The translations under genes and the position numbers were made by a program. From assembly GCA_030248065.1 (NCBI GenBank), contig JASAMV010006770.1, forward strand, positions 1 to 64,000: a DNA stretch of 64,000 nt, in the 5' to 3' direction. Positions 1 to 10,600 of the stretch are shown here, in pieces. The notes beneath the pieces are model-generated. The model ran no database searches. It was not told the DNA's origin and saw nothing but the letters and a program-made list of their open reading frames with translations. This DNA comes from Rhynchonema sp. JSB1_4 (lineage: Eukaryota > Nematoda > Chromadorea > Monhysterida > Xyalidae). Every line of letters begins with the position of its first letter. The stretch's first letter is position 1.

Positions 1-161
1 TTCAACAAGCACAGATAAAAATGACTTTTTGGATTTGGCCCCTCCCTTGACCAAAAGCTGGAACCGCAACACTGATTCATAGTGAGTGTCTGATAATCAC
101 TGGTCCCGATTATGTCACTACAAAGAGGACTGGCAGGACTGTGTCCAAGATCTTCTTTCAG

Positions 162-1208
162 ACTCTACTGGACGGGTTTGGAACAAGCGGGTACGTCTGC
201 CGAATGCAGCCCATCAAAAGGCTCAGCCAACCTCGAGGCGCCGAAACAGCCACTTTTGTTACAATTCAAAAGTCTGACGTTGGGTCGCGCGCCAAGAGGC
301 ACTTTCACGGTGCCACAGTCGAAAAGCATGGACTTCAGACAGAATCTGGATCGCGTCGCTGAACGAGGTGACAGTTATGGTTTTTGCTTTCTTAGTATTG
401 CACGGACAGTGGCCGTGCTAATGGAGTTCTTGTGTCGAACAATGATTGGTGCCCAGCCATAACCATGCATGCCCATACAAACACATGTAGTTTTTATTCC
501 GTCAAAAGTTCGAAGTAGTGTAACCCAGAACATTAGATTGTTTTCAGACGACAGCACGTCGGCGCACAGCCTGCAGTCAAGTCGACATTCACTGACCGAA
601 GATGATCCGTTGAATCTCGGCAATCGAGGTCTTTTGCATCGTATGTGGGCTCAGTTTCAATTTGGCAATGACGCTGTGAATGAATGCACAATTCCAGAGC
701 AAGTGCACGCGGACCTTCGCAATTTGGCGCGTGCTGCGGTTCGTCTGTCCACTCCACCTCCTGATGATGCTGAGAATCTACCCTACGACGACGACCATGC
801 CCTGTTCACCTCGCCCCAACCACCACTCCCACGTCGGCCGCCTGTGGTTTGGAATGCAACCAACACGAATGACGCTGTGATCAATTTGGATCTGATTTTG
901 GATACCCTTAATCGAGAGGACTTGATCGATATGATCAAAGGTTTGAGAGCTGTGATCAAGCAATATTGGTTGCGCCACTATTACTTTTGGCATATTGTAC
1001 GTGGTTTGACAATTAGGCCAATAGCCAACTACAGAATTTACGGAAACGTTTTTGCGATTCAGATCAACGACTGAAACTGAGTCGACAGGATCGACGGATC
1101 CGCGACCTCGAGGACTACATCGACAGTCTGCTCATTCGCATCATGAATGCTAAACCAGATTTGCTTCAATCCCCGACCGGACATCCGAGCATGGTATCGA
1201 GACTGTGA
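162..1208 (+). CDS. Rab11 family-interacting protein (FIP), 3' part
   Basis: C-terminal part of a Rab11-FIP, an effector that binds Rab11 GTPase through a C-terminal coiled coil during recycling-endosome traffic. Visible exons are about 162-367, 548-940 and 1063-1208 (TGA at 1206-1208). Phases agree: donor after 367 is phase 1, 548 opens phase 1, donor GTTTGAG after 940 is phase 1. The last exon carries the family hallmark, IRDLEDYIDSLLIRIM, matching the Rab-binding domain pattern 'LEDYIDxLLVRxM', with the coiled coil beginning in the previous exon at REDLIDMIK. Before it lies a polar, Pro- and Asp-rich linker (PPPDDAENLPYDDDH), typical of the disordered middle of FIPs. The first exon boundary at 162 is uncertain. 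The N-terminus (a C2 domain in class I) would lie left of the window. Reading through the 111-121 bp intron after 940 would give a different C-terminus without the Rab-binding motif, so splicing is preferred. Confidence 0.8.
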
Positions 1209-2010
1209 ATATGACAATGGAATTACGCGATCTGGCTAAATCTGATCGTCGTTACAATCCAAGCCTCACTGTCCAAGCAACCGAGGCACCTCTCGGCCAT
1301 GAACGACAGTCGGTCTATCGGTTGACAGAAACATTTATTTCATTATGTCGTGTGAAACTGATTTTGAAATCGCCTCAATTTATGTAACTTGCGTCTTCCA
1401 CGTCTAAATTGCATTTAGTGCTTACTTTCAGCCGCTCGAGCTTCCGGTTCATTTGATTATGTGCTGCTCAAATTACTTTTCGCTAATTGGTTTTAGCTTT
1501 CTTGCCGAAGTTGCAGATATTACTATGCGTTGCGCGAATGAGAAAAATTTTTCCTAGTCAGAACTTCGTGAGAAGTTAACCGATGGATAAACACCTACTG
1601 TATTTGACTTGTTTAAGACAGTTTTATTAGCTTTTCGGTATTAAATGTATATGGGAACAACGAAAAGATCTGAAAACAAAACAATACCCATTCTGAGTGA
1701 AATAACGATTACATAAACAATTACTGTTGTAGAGGACAGAAAACTTTATATTCTTTGATTAAGACGTTACGATCTACAATTTATTAAAACGAGCAACACA
1801 CAGGACTAGAAAATCAGCGAAGGAGAAAGCTGCCAAATAGAACATAAATTGGAAATCATCGGACGGATAATGACATTTATGGCGAAAACATGCAATACAT
1901 AACAGTGGCACCCGTTCCAGCAAGAATTTTTCTGATTTTTTAAATATACACAGAAACGAAACAAATACGTAATGTCATGGTGACAAGCACGCAACTGTCA
2001 GAGCTGGTGG
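1209..2010. other. intergenic, no gene seen
   Basis: AT-rich sequence downstream of the FIP gene. Short open frames here have no motif or splice context. I see no structured repeat. Confidence 0.5.
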
Positions 2011-2031
2011 TTCAAACGATTTGAGCAAAAT

Positions 2032-2287
2032 CGGTTGGAGTAATAAGTCCACTTTGAGCGAGAAAAAACCGGGGTCCAGAATAACAAAACCAAAAAAACC
2101 ATTAGGCCTAAAGCGTACGTCTAAGCTCAAACACAAAACTGGTCCTAAGCTTAAGCCGTAGCTCAAACACAAGACTAAGCCTAAGGGTAAGCCTAAGCCT
2201 AAGCCTGATATCAAAATCAGCTTAAGCCATTGGAACATGATAAGAGCTCTGCTCTTTTTCTTGCTCAAAGTGGTATTACTCAAACCG
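2032..2287. repeat. inverted-repeat element with TTAGGC-like core
   Basis: Two arms face each other: 2032-2070 and 2251-2287 share GAGTAATA, CACTTTGAGC and GAAAAA in opposite orientation. The core, about 2100-2223, holds runs of TAAGCC and CCTAAG units, i.e. degenerate (TTAGGC)n, the hexamer of nematode telomeres. It looks like a small foldback element rather than a true interstitial telomere, because the hexamers are broken up and enclosed by the arms. No clear target duplication was found. Confidence 0.5.
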
Positions 2288-2621
2288 GGTTTGTCCAATC
2301 GCCTGACCATCAGAGAAACATCAGATCACGGAAAGAGACGTATATATAATATGTACTTACATACATCCATACAAACGGGAAGCGTTAATCAAACATCAGG
2401 TAACACAGAAAACTGTCAACGCACCGGGTGGCGCTGAGAAAAGCACGGGCAATCAACACCAGGCTAAATCTGACGTCAAACTGTACAAAACGTGTGAAAA
2501 CGGTCAACAACGGTCAGTTAAATGCGAAGCATGGAATCTTGCCGTCGTTACGTCCAAAATGACTAGAATCCAGAATCAAGTATAGCTTAGAATCGATGAT
2601 ATAATCAAAATAGAATGATGC

Positions 2622-2643
2622 GAGCAGCAGCAGCAGCAGCAGT
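2622..2643. repeat. (GCA)n microsatellite
   Basis: Seven uninterrupted AGC/GCA trinucleotide units in non-coding sequence just downstream of the neprilysin gene. Confidence 0.8.
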
Positions 2644-2802
2644 GTCATCCTGAAGACGGACAAAATAACTGAATGCATGAAAGTAACGAAAACTGCTGAC
2701 CTAAAACATGCGAGACGAGATCCATCAGCAACATAGCCTTTATATACAGATTTGTACATTCGGCTCGTGTGGTTCATAATGGTGAATTATGTCAGGTCAT
2801 TA

Positions 2803-2808
2803 TTTATT
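2803..2808 (-). promoter_or_regulatory. candidate poly(A) signal of neprilysin gene
   Basis: On the minus strand AATAAA occurs a few bases after the TAA stop of the M13 gene (stop at 2811-2813). This would make a very short 3' UTR, so a second downstream site is possible. Confidence 0.45.
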
Positions 2809-2810
2809 CA

Positions 2811-5800
2811 TTACCACACGGTGCACTTTGATTTCGACGATGGCAACGGATTCATTCGTGATCCGGCTTCACACTTAAAAGCCTCCGAAAACGCGTCCAA
2901 ATTAGACAGTACGCCAATAACACGGAACATTTCGGGACTATGCTCATCAGTCATGACTTGCTGGATCGAGAATTGCGGTTTCTTCTGACCGCACCAGAAC
3001 TGAAATCTTACGTTCAGGTGATTTTGAACACAAAATATGCAACATTACAGACAATGTAAAAAAATCACCAGAATGAAAAACTATCGTACCTGTGCGTAAC
3101 TGAGGAAAAACAGTTGATTGTTTGTAAAATTCAACAGTCCCGGTAGTACAGGCTCTTCGTGACCCAGTTCGTCGATGTAGGTTCGATAGGCCTGCAAGAT
3201 TTGTTTGATATCACAAATAATATGGAATGATATGAAAACGACGAAGACTCACCAGAAATGCCTCCTTTACGCCGCCGTTGTCGGCAATGTTTTCCCCTTG
3301 CGTCAGCATTCCATTGACCTGCCGAACAAACAAATGAATCGATAGGGCTTGAGAGTCCACACATGATGGTACATTCAACATGAATGATGTGTAGTCCAGC
3401 AACGAACTCATGAGACGACTTATTTTGCAGTTGACTTGTACGGATCCAATAATGTTCCGGTTCCACGTATTTCGAAAATTAAAGAAAGAGAAACGCCTGT
3501 ATTTTTAAAAAACACGCTCTCCACCTCGGTGCGTAAATTCCCTTTTGACTCCCAAAACATTTATGTGTTGAACGATGATGCTGTTAGGCACGCAACAAGT
3601 TGAGGTCAGCCAGCTGGAACTTGTCATAATCTGTCTCGGCCCAATCTCTTTCTTTTGTTTGCGAAAACCCAACCGGCGCATTTTTGAACCTGGCCAAGCA
3701 AGCTTTAAAAAGAGTCGTCTCATGAGCTCGTGGTTGGGCTATATGAGCGACCAACCGTGTAGTTAATCACAGGCACCACATACTGACTGTACTGGTCAAT
3801 CATGCACTGTCGCCGTTGGTTGAAACCATCTATGGATGACTCATGCCACCAGTTGTTCAAGTTACCGTTTCGGTCAAATTGACTCCCTGTTTTGTAGTTA
3901 GTGATATGTTTAAAATCGATATTCTAAGCCGTTTATACTTCGTTTGTTTCACCTTACCTTGGTCGTCAAATCCGTGTGTAATTTCGTGGCCAATGACTGC
4001 TCCAATTGCACCGTAGTTGATTGATCTGCAAGCATAACAAAAATCTGATAAGGCAATTTTTGCGATGCTAAATATGATACAAATGTGATGAGACAAAACG
4101 TACTTCGGGTAATGGCCACTGAAGAATGGCGGCTGAAGGATGCCGGCGGGGAACGCTAGAAATTACGGTCATTCTAGTTTCCTTCAAAATATAATTCGTC
4201 AGAAAAAACATACTGATGGCGTTCTTCTCTGGCGAGTAGAATGCGTTCACAATTGCCGGACTGACGCCGTCCCACTCCTCTTTATCGAACGGTTTTGTCA
4301 ACCGCATCATTTCTTTTGCTTGTGCCCAAATCGCCATCTTTCTGACAGCTTCGAAGTACGAATCACTTTCGGTGATGTACAACTGAAAAACATAGGTTGA
4401 CGAGCCGACCTAGTCCATCGCTTCAAGATATGAATTGTAGCTGAACCTTTGAGTAATACTCGTCCAATTTCGAATCGTCTCGGATAAAGTCCGGATAGCC
4501 AATGTGATTGAGCATGCTCTCGGCCTAAAATGTTGTAATAATTGCGCTAACAGCATCAATGTTGCGTCACCTTCTTCGCGTCACCTTCTCAATTGCTGTG
4601 TCTTTGGTCACGTCATCCATCCAGTCCAGGCGGCGAACGATTCCGGCGAACGACGCACGCAAGTGATCGATCATCTGCAGCGCTTCCTGCTTGTCTTTGA
4701 CGTCGAAATGCTGTCGGACGTACAGACTTCCAGCGGCCATCGGAAACCAGTTCAGCGGCCCTGAAGCGCATTCCTTCCACCGGCTGCCCATTTTCTCTTG
4801 CCCAGTCATCACTTTGATAAATTTCTGAAGTGCGAGAATCTTCATGAATTTAGAAGACAAAAGACAATCAACAATACAGCACGCAATGTGTTGAACCACT
4901 GCTTTCCGTACCTGTTTCTCCTGATCAAATCGTTCATCTAACAACTTCACCCAAGCATGCGTGATTTTCCAGATTATATAATTTGCTGTTGTGGTGCCGG
5001 TTGTGTTGTGCAGAAACTTGTGCAGTCGTTCCAAATACACCGGTTCAGCCACAACCAGTTGCGTGTCCTCGTTTATGTGATCGTGCACCTCGTCAGGAGA
5101 AATGTCGTGAAAGAACTTCACCCAGTTGATCTGAATGAAATGTAGACACCTCACCATTGACGACATGATTCCGTATATTTTCGGTCCAGCGCACTTTTCG
5201 GTCCATGTCACCTTTCGGTCCACAAACCTTTCGGTCCAGGTACTTTTTGGACCAGGTACGACTTGGTCCAGGCACTCTTCGGTCCACGTCTGATCTGGCG
5301 AATAGACATTGGAGCCGGGTCGGATGAAACGAACCGAACCTTCTCGAGTGGAGGAGGGTGCGTGACGTTGTGTTCCGCGGTCGGAACTTCCGTGAACGGG
5401 AGGTGATGTGGTCTGGCAAATAGACACACACCCATACGCGTCGAGGCGTATAACGAACGGCCGGTATTATGTGCGTGTGCTGCGGTGCACTGTGTATTGA
5501 GCGTGCGTGCGTTGGGTTTATGAGTGATTCTGAACCGCAGCCAGACCGCGTTCCCGTAGCTCAGTTGGTAGAGCAACTGGCTATCCAGGCCTGGTGGCTG
5601 GGAGGTCGGAGGTTCGAGTCCTTCCAGGAGCATACGTTTGGTGTGGCGGTTCAGGATCACACACGAACCTTTCGGTCCAGGTTCGTTTCTGTCCATCTAC
5701 TATTCGGTCCACCCCAAATATTTGAGTCCCTGGTTCAAAATGCGCTACGAATGAAACGGACATCGATAATCAGTACCGCATGACCAAAAAATCTCTTTCC

Positions 5801-8800
5801 ACAAGTGAAGGGCCATGTGTGCATTACCCACCATTCGCGCCTAAGCTCGTTGCTTATGTTGTCTCGTTGAAACATCAAGCTTGTGTGGCTTGTTCAGGGA
5901 TGGGCTTAGGCATGCACTTGTCGTCAGACTTAGGCTTAGGCTTTCACTGAATGTATTGTTACGTGTGAGGTGGTGTGAGGCGGCGGGTGAGGTTTAGAAA
6001 CCCCACAAGCCTAAACCTCATGGCAAGTGTACGCCTAAGCCCATTCCTAAACGAGCCATACAAGTTGATGCTTCAACGAGACAACACAAGCAACTAGCTG
6101 GGGCGCGCATGGGAATGCATCCGCGGCCCAATTTTTTAAATAAAGGGATTTTTTGGTCCTGCGGTACTGATTATCGATGTTCTTTTCATTCGCAGCGCAT
6201 TTTGAACCAGGAACTCAAATAATTGGGGTGGACCGACAAGTACATGGACCGAAACGAACCTGGACCGAAAGGTTCGTGGGCCGAAATGTACCTGGACCAA
6301 ATCGTACCTGGTCCGAAAAGTACCTTGACCGAAATGTTTGTGGACCGAAAAGCACCTGGACTGAAAGGTGACATGGACCGAAAAGTACGCTGGACCGAAA
6401 AGATACGGAATCGATAACATTACCGAGAGCAAAATTTTTCGTGCACTGAGCGCCACTTACGTAGCTATTGTATTCAGTGACTTTAGCGAATGAGTATTTG
6501 TTGTACAGTTGGGAGTGATTACGGCGATCTTCTTCCGAGACTAGGATCTGCAAAATAGATTTGTTTATTGATCGACAGTCACATTCTTTCGCTGAGGCGT
6601 TTGAAGGCTATTAGACAAACAATGGAATTTAACGATTTGCCGATTCAGTTCATACCCCTGCAATGTCCTTTTCGAACTGTATCATTTCTTCCAGTTGTTT
6701 CATGTCCACTTCCCACCCATTGAGCGAATCGCCAGCCACGAGTGACGACACTCCAAGCACATAATTTCTGAAACGTAGCGTGGGCTTCATTCTCAGTCAA
6801 TATCGTTCTCAATGTTTGATTTACCCGCCCAATACAAACTTGTACGCCTCCATGTGCCGTCCAAAAATTGTATCGTTCAAATAGTAGTCCTTGGCGTTTC
6901 GGCCCAATGTCAGCTCTGCTTGGTCCAACTAGAATATCAGTGACATCATGCGTGATTTAACAGCCGCAGCCAGTAAGCAGAAGGTTCAAATTAGGTAAAC
7001 TGCGTGTTGCACTCACGTAAAGAATATTTCTAGTTGTGTTTTTTGCGTCCGCATATACATAGGCGCTGAATAATGATTCGGTCCCGAATCTGAAAACGCG
7101 TACACAGTTGTATTGATAGGCATTTGCTGTTGTTATGATGTACTCTGTTATGGAGTACAGGGTAATAGATCGTTATGACTAAGGAATGCCACGCACCGTA
7201 CTTAAACGTCACCAGAGGCCCAAGGAGTCATTTGATGGTCATCGGAACTCTACTTTGGTCACCATTCCCAGTGCATTGTAAACACGGGGTGACGTGAAAG
7301 TTCCGTCTTTAAGTACAGAGTGATCGTATTCACAAGGAGAATCGCCTTTGTACGGAACTACTTTTGGAACATTTTGCTTTGTATCAACTTTTGATTTCTG
7401 CTTGCCACCCAAAGATGTTCCTAAACAGGTGTCCAAAGGGACTCCCTTTGCAATCGTTCAGTACTTAGGGGGATCAACTTTTACGTCACTTTTTGTGTCT
7501 CCAATCCTGTGGTGTAAAAAACATGATGACCAAAAGTGGAGTCTCCGGTAACTATAAAGTTACGCCCTGCCTCATTTGTGTCGTTTAAGTAAGGTAGATG
7601 GCGTTAAGAGACACACAACATCCATTGAGAACGACCGGCGATGTTTTGCACACCAGATAGAGACGACAGTGGGAACCGCTAACAACCGAAAATTGTCTGC
7701 AAGAAGTTTACATAAATAAAGGGCAAGAAAGGAACAACATCAACATGCGAGGTACCCAGGCGGAAACGCGAACTTGTGTCGAGCGAGACTGAGCAGTTTC
7801 GTTATCCTCTCCGGTGAGGCATTGTAGTTCGGTGACGAAGTGAGGTTTTCGCCCTTTAGCAACAACGGCCATGATCCTAACTCCTCTAGGGCTTGTATGA
7901 GCGGTGCGGCACCCAGCATACGTAGCTCAGCTGAAAACTATTATTCTGTTGAGGGAGTCGCATGAACACGTTGTCAGCTTTAATGTTGAACTGACTTGTG
8001 TTCATGCACTTCCTGTATGTAATTTTTGCCATGTGAATTGCTGACGAGTTGTGCAAATGAATGTCTTCCTCCGTTTCGAGCAGTGCTGAAAAGTAATTTG
8101 TTTAATGACATACTAATGGTCACATTTTAAATATATCACTTTGTTGAATGTGAAACACACTTTTCACTTGACGTTGCACTCGTTTTCTCACGAACGCAAA
8201 TGTACCATAAGCAGCCATGTCGTCTGGAATGGGATGATCCCTGTTCCACGTACTGCACGCATATTCGTAGAAATTATCGCACGGGTCCAGCTCGGTATTT
8301 ATGCTCGCGAGAATGTTGGATGCAGCGCGCACACATCCGGCGGTGCTGCAGACTCGTTGTGGATATCCCCACCCTGCAAATCAGTCGTTGTGTAGCATCG
8401 CATAAAATTACACCGAGAAGAAACGTCAAGAAATAACCAAATATCAACTAACCTGAGCTTGCGCTGGTCACAATCAATGTGACGCACAGCAAAAACATGA
8501 CGAACAAAAGGAAACACACGAGAAGCAGTAAGCACTTTTCAAATGTTGTCCAGTGTTTGTAGAATTTCTTGATGTCACCTCTCTGAAGAATGAGACAATA
8601 TTTAGATGCGCTTAGGGCGGACTTAGGTTGAACACGGAACACGGAACACGGAAATAATTTACATACAAACCAGTTTCATGAATTTCCGTGTCACGGAAAT
8701 ATTTCCGTGCACGGTAAAAGGAAATATTTCCGTGTTCCGTGATTTTCAAAATTTTATCACGGAACACGCAGCACGGAGCTATTTCCGTGCACGGAAATAT

Positions 8801-9323
8801 TTCCGTGTTCCGTGATTTTCAAAATTTTATCACGGAACACGGAAATATTTCCGTGTTCCGTGTTCCGTGTTCAACCTAAGTCCGCCCTTAGGTCTCTGTG
8901 TAGGTTATCTTTCAAAATTATCAAGTTACATGTGTAGCTTGCTGATTTCTCTTGTGGTTGAGTAATGGTCTGTTGCCATCGGAACAGCTGTCCGATGGTC
9001 TGTTCTCACCGAAACAGCACATTATTGTGATTATACGATACTTAAGTAGAGGGATTTGTTTCCGAAACTTTAGCTTGCTTAAGCGAACAGCGCGTCTCTG
9101 TTAATGATGAATAATAGTATGAGCGACGCTGAACTTCAAACTAGAAAAAGACTCTAACCCTAAATGACACAACCGTAGCTGCGGACGATGGAATTCCGTT
9201 CGGCGCAACTGTGCCGTTGGGCAGCACCCCGTTCGTGCCTGCTTCGTTTACGTTTTCCATACTTCCGCTGATTGGTGACGGAATTGTTGAACTGTCGCCA
9301 TCGGCAGACTGCTCGTGTACCAT
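2811..9323 (-). CDS. M13 metallopeptidase, neprilysin type (type II membrane)
   Basis: Zinc endopeptidase that cleaves extracellular peptides, anchored as a type II membrane protein. Nineteen exons, high to low: 9323-9159, 8582-8453, 8373-8161, 8085-7996, 7930-7774, 7089-7017, 6928-6825, 6767-6656, 6547-6461, 5130-4912, 4824-4585, 4524-4447, 4382-4214, 4155-4104, 4025-3958, 3886-3756, 3318-3253, 3191-3090, 2999-2811. All phases close, giving 815 codons including TAA (814 residues, near the usual 750-800). The cytosolic tail (1-71) is followed by a membrane segment (about 72-92), then the Cys-rich start ([27 protein letters not shown]). Zinc site: [10 protein letters not shown] (His643, Glu644, His647) and GENIADNGG (third ligand Glu705). 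Substrate motif NAFY and [10 protein letters not shown] are present, and the protein ends in the conserved KCTVW. All catalytic residues are intact, so it should be active. Five MITE-like elements lie in its introns (see separate entries). Could be a neprilysin or endothelin-converting-enzyme paralogue. Confidence 0.93.
3394..3739. mobile_element. TIR element, family 'GTCCAGC', copy 1
   Basis: About 346 bp in an intron of the neprilysin gene. Terminal inverted repeats read GTCCAGCAACGAACTCATGA at the left and the matching complement at the right, both bordered by TA. A second copy in opposite orientation lies at 24138-24491, sharing the interior as well. TA borders and terminal repeats suggest a Tc1/mariner-type non-autonomous element. 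The right end is only about 14 bp inside the intron from the splice donor at 3755. Confidence 0.7.
5288..5664 (+). mobile_element. tRNA-headed insertion inside a foldback arm (SINE-like)
   Basis: Comparison of the two arms of the surrounding palindrome shows 377 bp present only in the left arm, between GGTCCAC and GAACCTTT. The insert carries the tRNA-like module at 5550-5632 near its 3' side. It may be a SINE or a retroposed tRNA locus. The flanks share only a short CAC-like border, so a target duplication is not proven. Confidence 0.55.
5550..5632 (+). tRNA. tRNA-like sequence, probably pseudogene or SINE head
   Basis: The two internal Pol III promoter boxes are good: A box TAGCTCAGTTGG and B box GGTTCGAGTCC. 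Acceptor strands GTTCCCG and CAGGAGC pair with one mismatch, and D and T stems form. The segment between D and T arms is long (83 nt in total) and does not give a standard 7-nt anticodon loop, so the anticodon cannot be assigned. A long variable arm or a small intron is possible, but its place inside a mobile insert favours a tRNA-derived element. Confidence 0.5.
7233..7552. mobile_element. MITE with long inverted repeats
   Basis: About 320 bp in a neprilysin intron. The ends are inverted: CGGAACTCTACTTTGGTCA at the left, and the complement of CGGAGACTCCACTTTTGGTC at the right. The complementarity continues inward for over 100 bp (GTGACGTGAAAGTT against AACTTTTACGTCAC), so the whole element can fold on itself. 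No coding capacity. Confidence 0.6.
8615..8887. mobile_element. PIF/Harbinger-like MITE, family GGGCGGACTTAGG, copy 1
   Basis: Perfect terminal inverted repeats GGGCGGACTTAGGTTGAAC, flanked on both sides by TTA (8612-8614 and 8888-8890), the three-base duplication typical of PIF/Harbinger. The interior is a run of palindromic TTCCGTG/CACGGAA units, so the element folds into a long hairpin. It sits in intron 1 of the neprilysin gene. A diverged relative is at 33498-33833. Confidence 0.75.
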
Positions 9324-9443
9324 CAAATATGCTGTGGAATCGTGAGCGCTGAAGGCGGTAGAGTTTGTCGTATATATTGCAGTGGCGTGGCGATCATACT
9401 GCACGCCAGATAAGCACTTGGCTGCACCCACATGGCACTGTTA

Positions 9444-10597
9444 AGGCCACTTTATACTTCGTCTCGTTGCGATACAAAGAACAAAAAACGCTGTATCGTT
9501 CCCCCTTTGTGTCGAAGGTCGTTTATACTGGTTCCGAGACAACACACATTCGATACACAGAAAAGTATAAATGACGTAACGCGACACGCGCAACGAGACA
9601 GCTGTTTTGTCTCGCCGAGACAAGATTTCGGGAGTTAAAAAATCTCAACTTGGATTTGTCTCGTCATTGTTTTTTCGCCGATAGGAAGCGAATTGTTGGC
9701 TGTTTTTGGTGTCATTGGGTTTCGCTCGATCTGGTGAATCCGAAAAACAAAGAAAAAATTGAAAAAGTTCTCGATTGAAAAAAATGGTCCGACCGGGAAT
9801 TGAACCTACTTCATCAGACCTCCAGGCCGGTGACTTACCACTGAGCCACCCTTGTTGACCAACGCCGGCTGTAAACCAGCAATATAAACTATTGCAGAGT
9901 GGGTGGCTGCGCTGATAACGTTGAGCGCTCTGTTGACTTTACTGCGTGATACAGAACAGGGTCGTGTGTTGATTGTCACACTGCGGCGTTGGTGTGTGTG
10001 CCTGACCGCCTGTCTCAACAAGGCGACAGTGCATTGCATTGCTTGATGCGAATGAGTAAGCGAAGAATGCCACTCATTCACACCGAGTTATCATAGCAAG
10101 GAAGGTTGAGGTTGAGCATAACTTCAAGTCCTGGTTTTAATTACAAAGTATTGTGGCAAAAGTGGTGTTTGGAAGCCAAAGAATAAAGTCAGCCAGTTCC
10201 CCCCCTCCCCCCCCCCCGCCCCCGCCCGCCCGAATCGGTGCGGGCAGCGGTGCTTGAAAATGAGGTGGTGATTCATGTTTGATTGTGTCAATGTGTCCCC
10301 CAATTTTTTCACAACTTTTCATTGGTGTTCTCAGTGCACAACAGCACCAGGAAAGGCATTTGCCAGGCTTGCCTAAAATTACGGGCCGAAACGGCCTTCA
10401 ATTTTTTAATTGTTCTTTCTTTTTCTTTGCGTTTGACGCGGGAGAGAACATCCGCGACAGACGCAACAACGCAACAGCCAGAAACACTGCGCAACAAACG
10501 ACAACCGATACACAGTATCGCAATGTTCTTTGTTGCGGCTTGTTCTGGGTGACATTTTGTTCTTTGTATCGCAACGAGACGAAGTATAAAGTGGCCT
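9444..10597. mobile_element. 1.15 kb TIR element with TTA target duplication
   Basis: Termini are inverted copies of about 44 bp starting AGGCCACTTTATACTTCGTC, flanked by TTA at 9441-9443 and 10598-10600. The three-base TTA duplication points to the PIF/Harbinger or a related superfamily; a TTAA-type insertion would also nearly fit. The interior has no transposase frame. It holds a tRNA-like module (9786-9853, minus) and a C-rich tract (10200-10231), so it is a composite non-autonomous element. It begins only 118 bp upstream of the neprilysin start codon. Confidence 0.7.
9786..9853 (-). tRNA. tRNA-like relic inside TIR element
   Basis: On the minus strand there is a perfect A box (TGGCTCAGTGG) and a good B box (GGTTCAATTCC), spaced as in a tRNA and followed by GGACCA. 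The acceptor and T stems pair poorly, so this is probably a degenerate tRNA or SINE fragment, not a working gene. Confidence 0.4.
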
Positions 10598-10600
10598 TTA

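Larger units (their letters stand above)
5166..6416. mobile_element. nested foldback element built of GGTCC subrepeats
   Basis: Large palindrome in a neprilysin intron. The right arm (6127-6416) is matched on the opposite strand by the left arm, which is split into 5166-5287 and 5665-5795 by an insertion. The outer part of each arm is a degenerate tandem array of a 16-18 bp unit around TTTCGGTCCAGGTACT; the inner part is unique sequence (TTCAAAATGCGCT). Inside is a second palindrome with arms about 5850-5922 and 6024-6093 containing TTAGGC-like hexamers. No protein is encoded; open frames such as those rich in 'GPKSTWTER' are artefacts of the array. Confidence 0.75.

Noticed and set aside
5093..6456. 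Open frames rich in [17 protein letters not shown] and similar repeats on both strands
   Set aside because: They are translations of the GGTCC tandem array in the foldback element; both strands and several frames are open for the same reason.
8630..8880. Possible CRISPR-like repeats (CACGGAA units)
   Set aside because: Units are palindromic, irregularly spaced, lack unique spacers and are bounded by transposon ends; the genome is eukaryotic.
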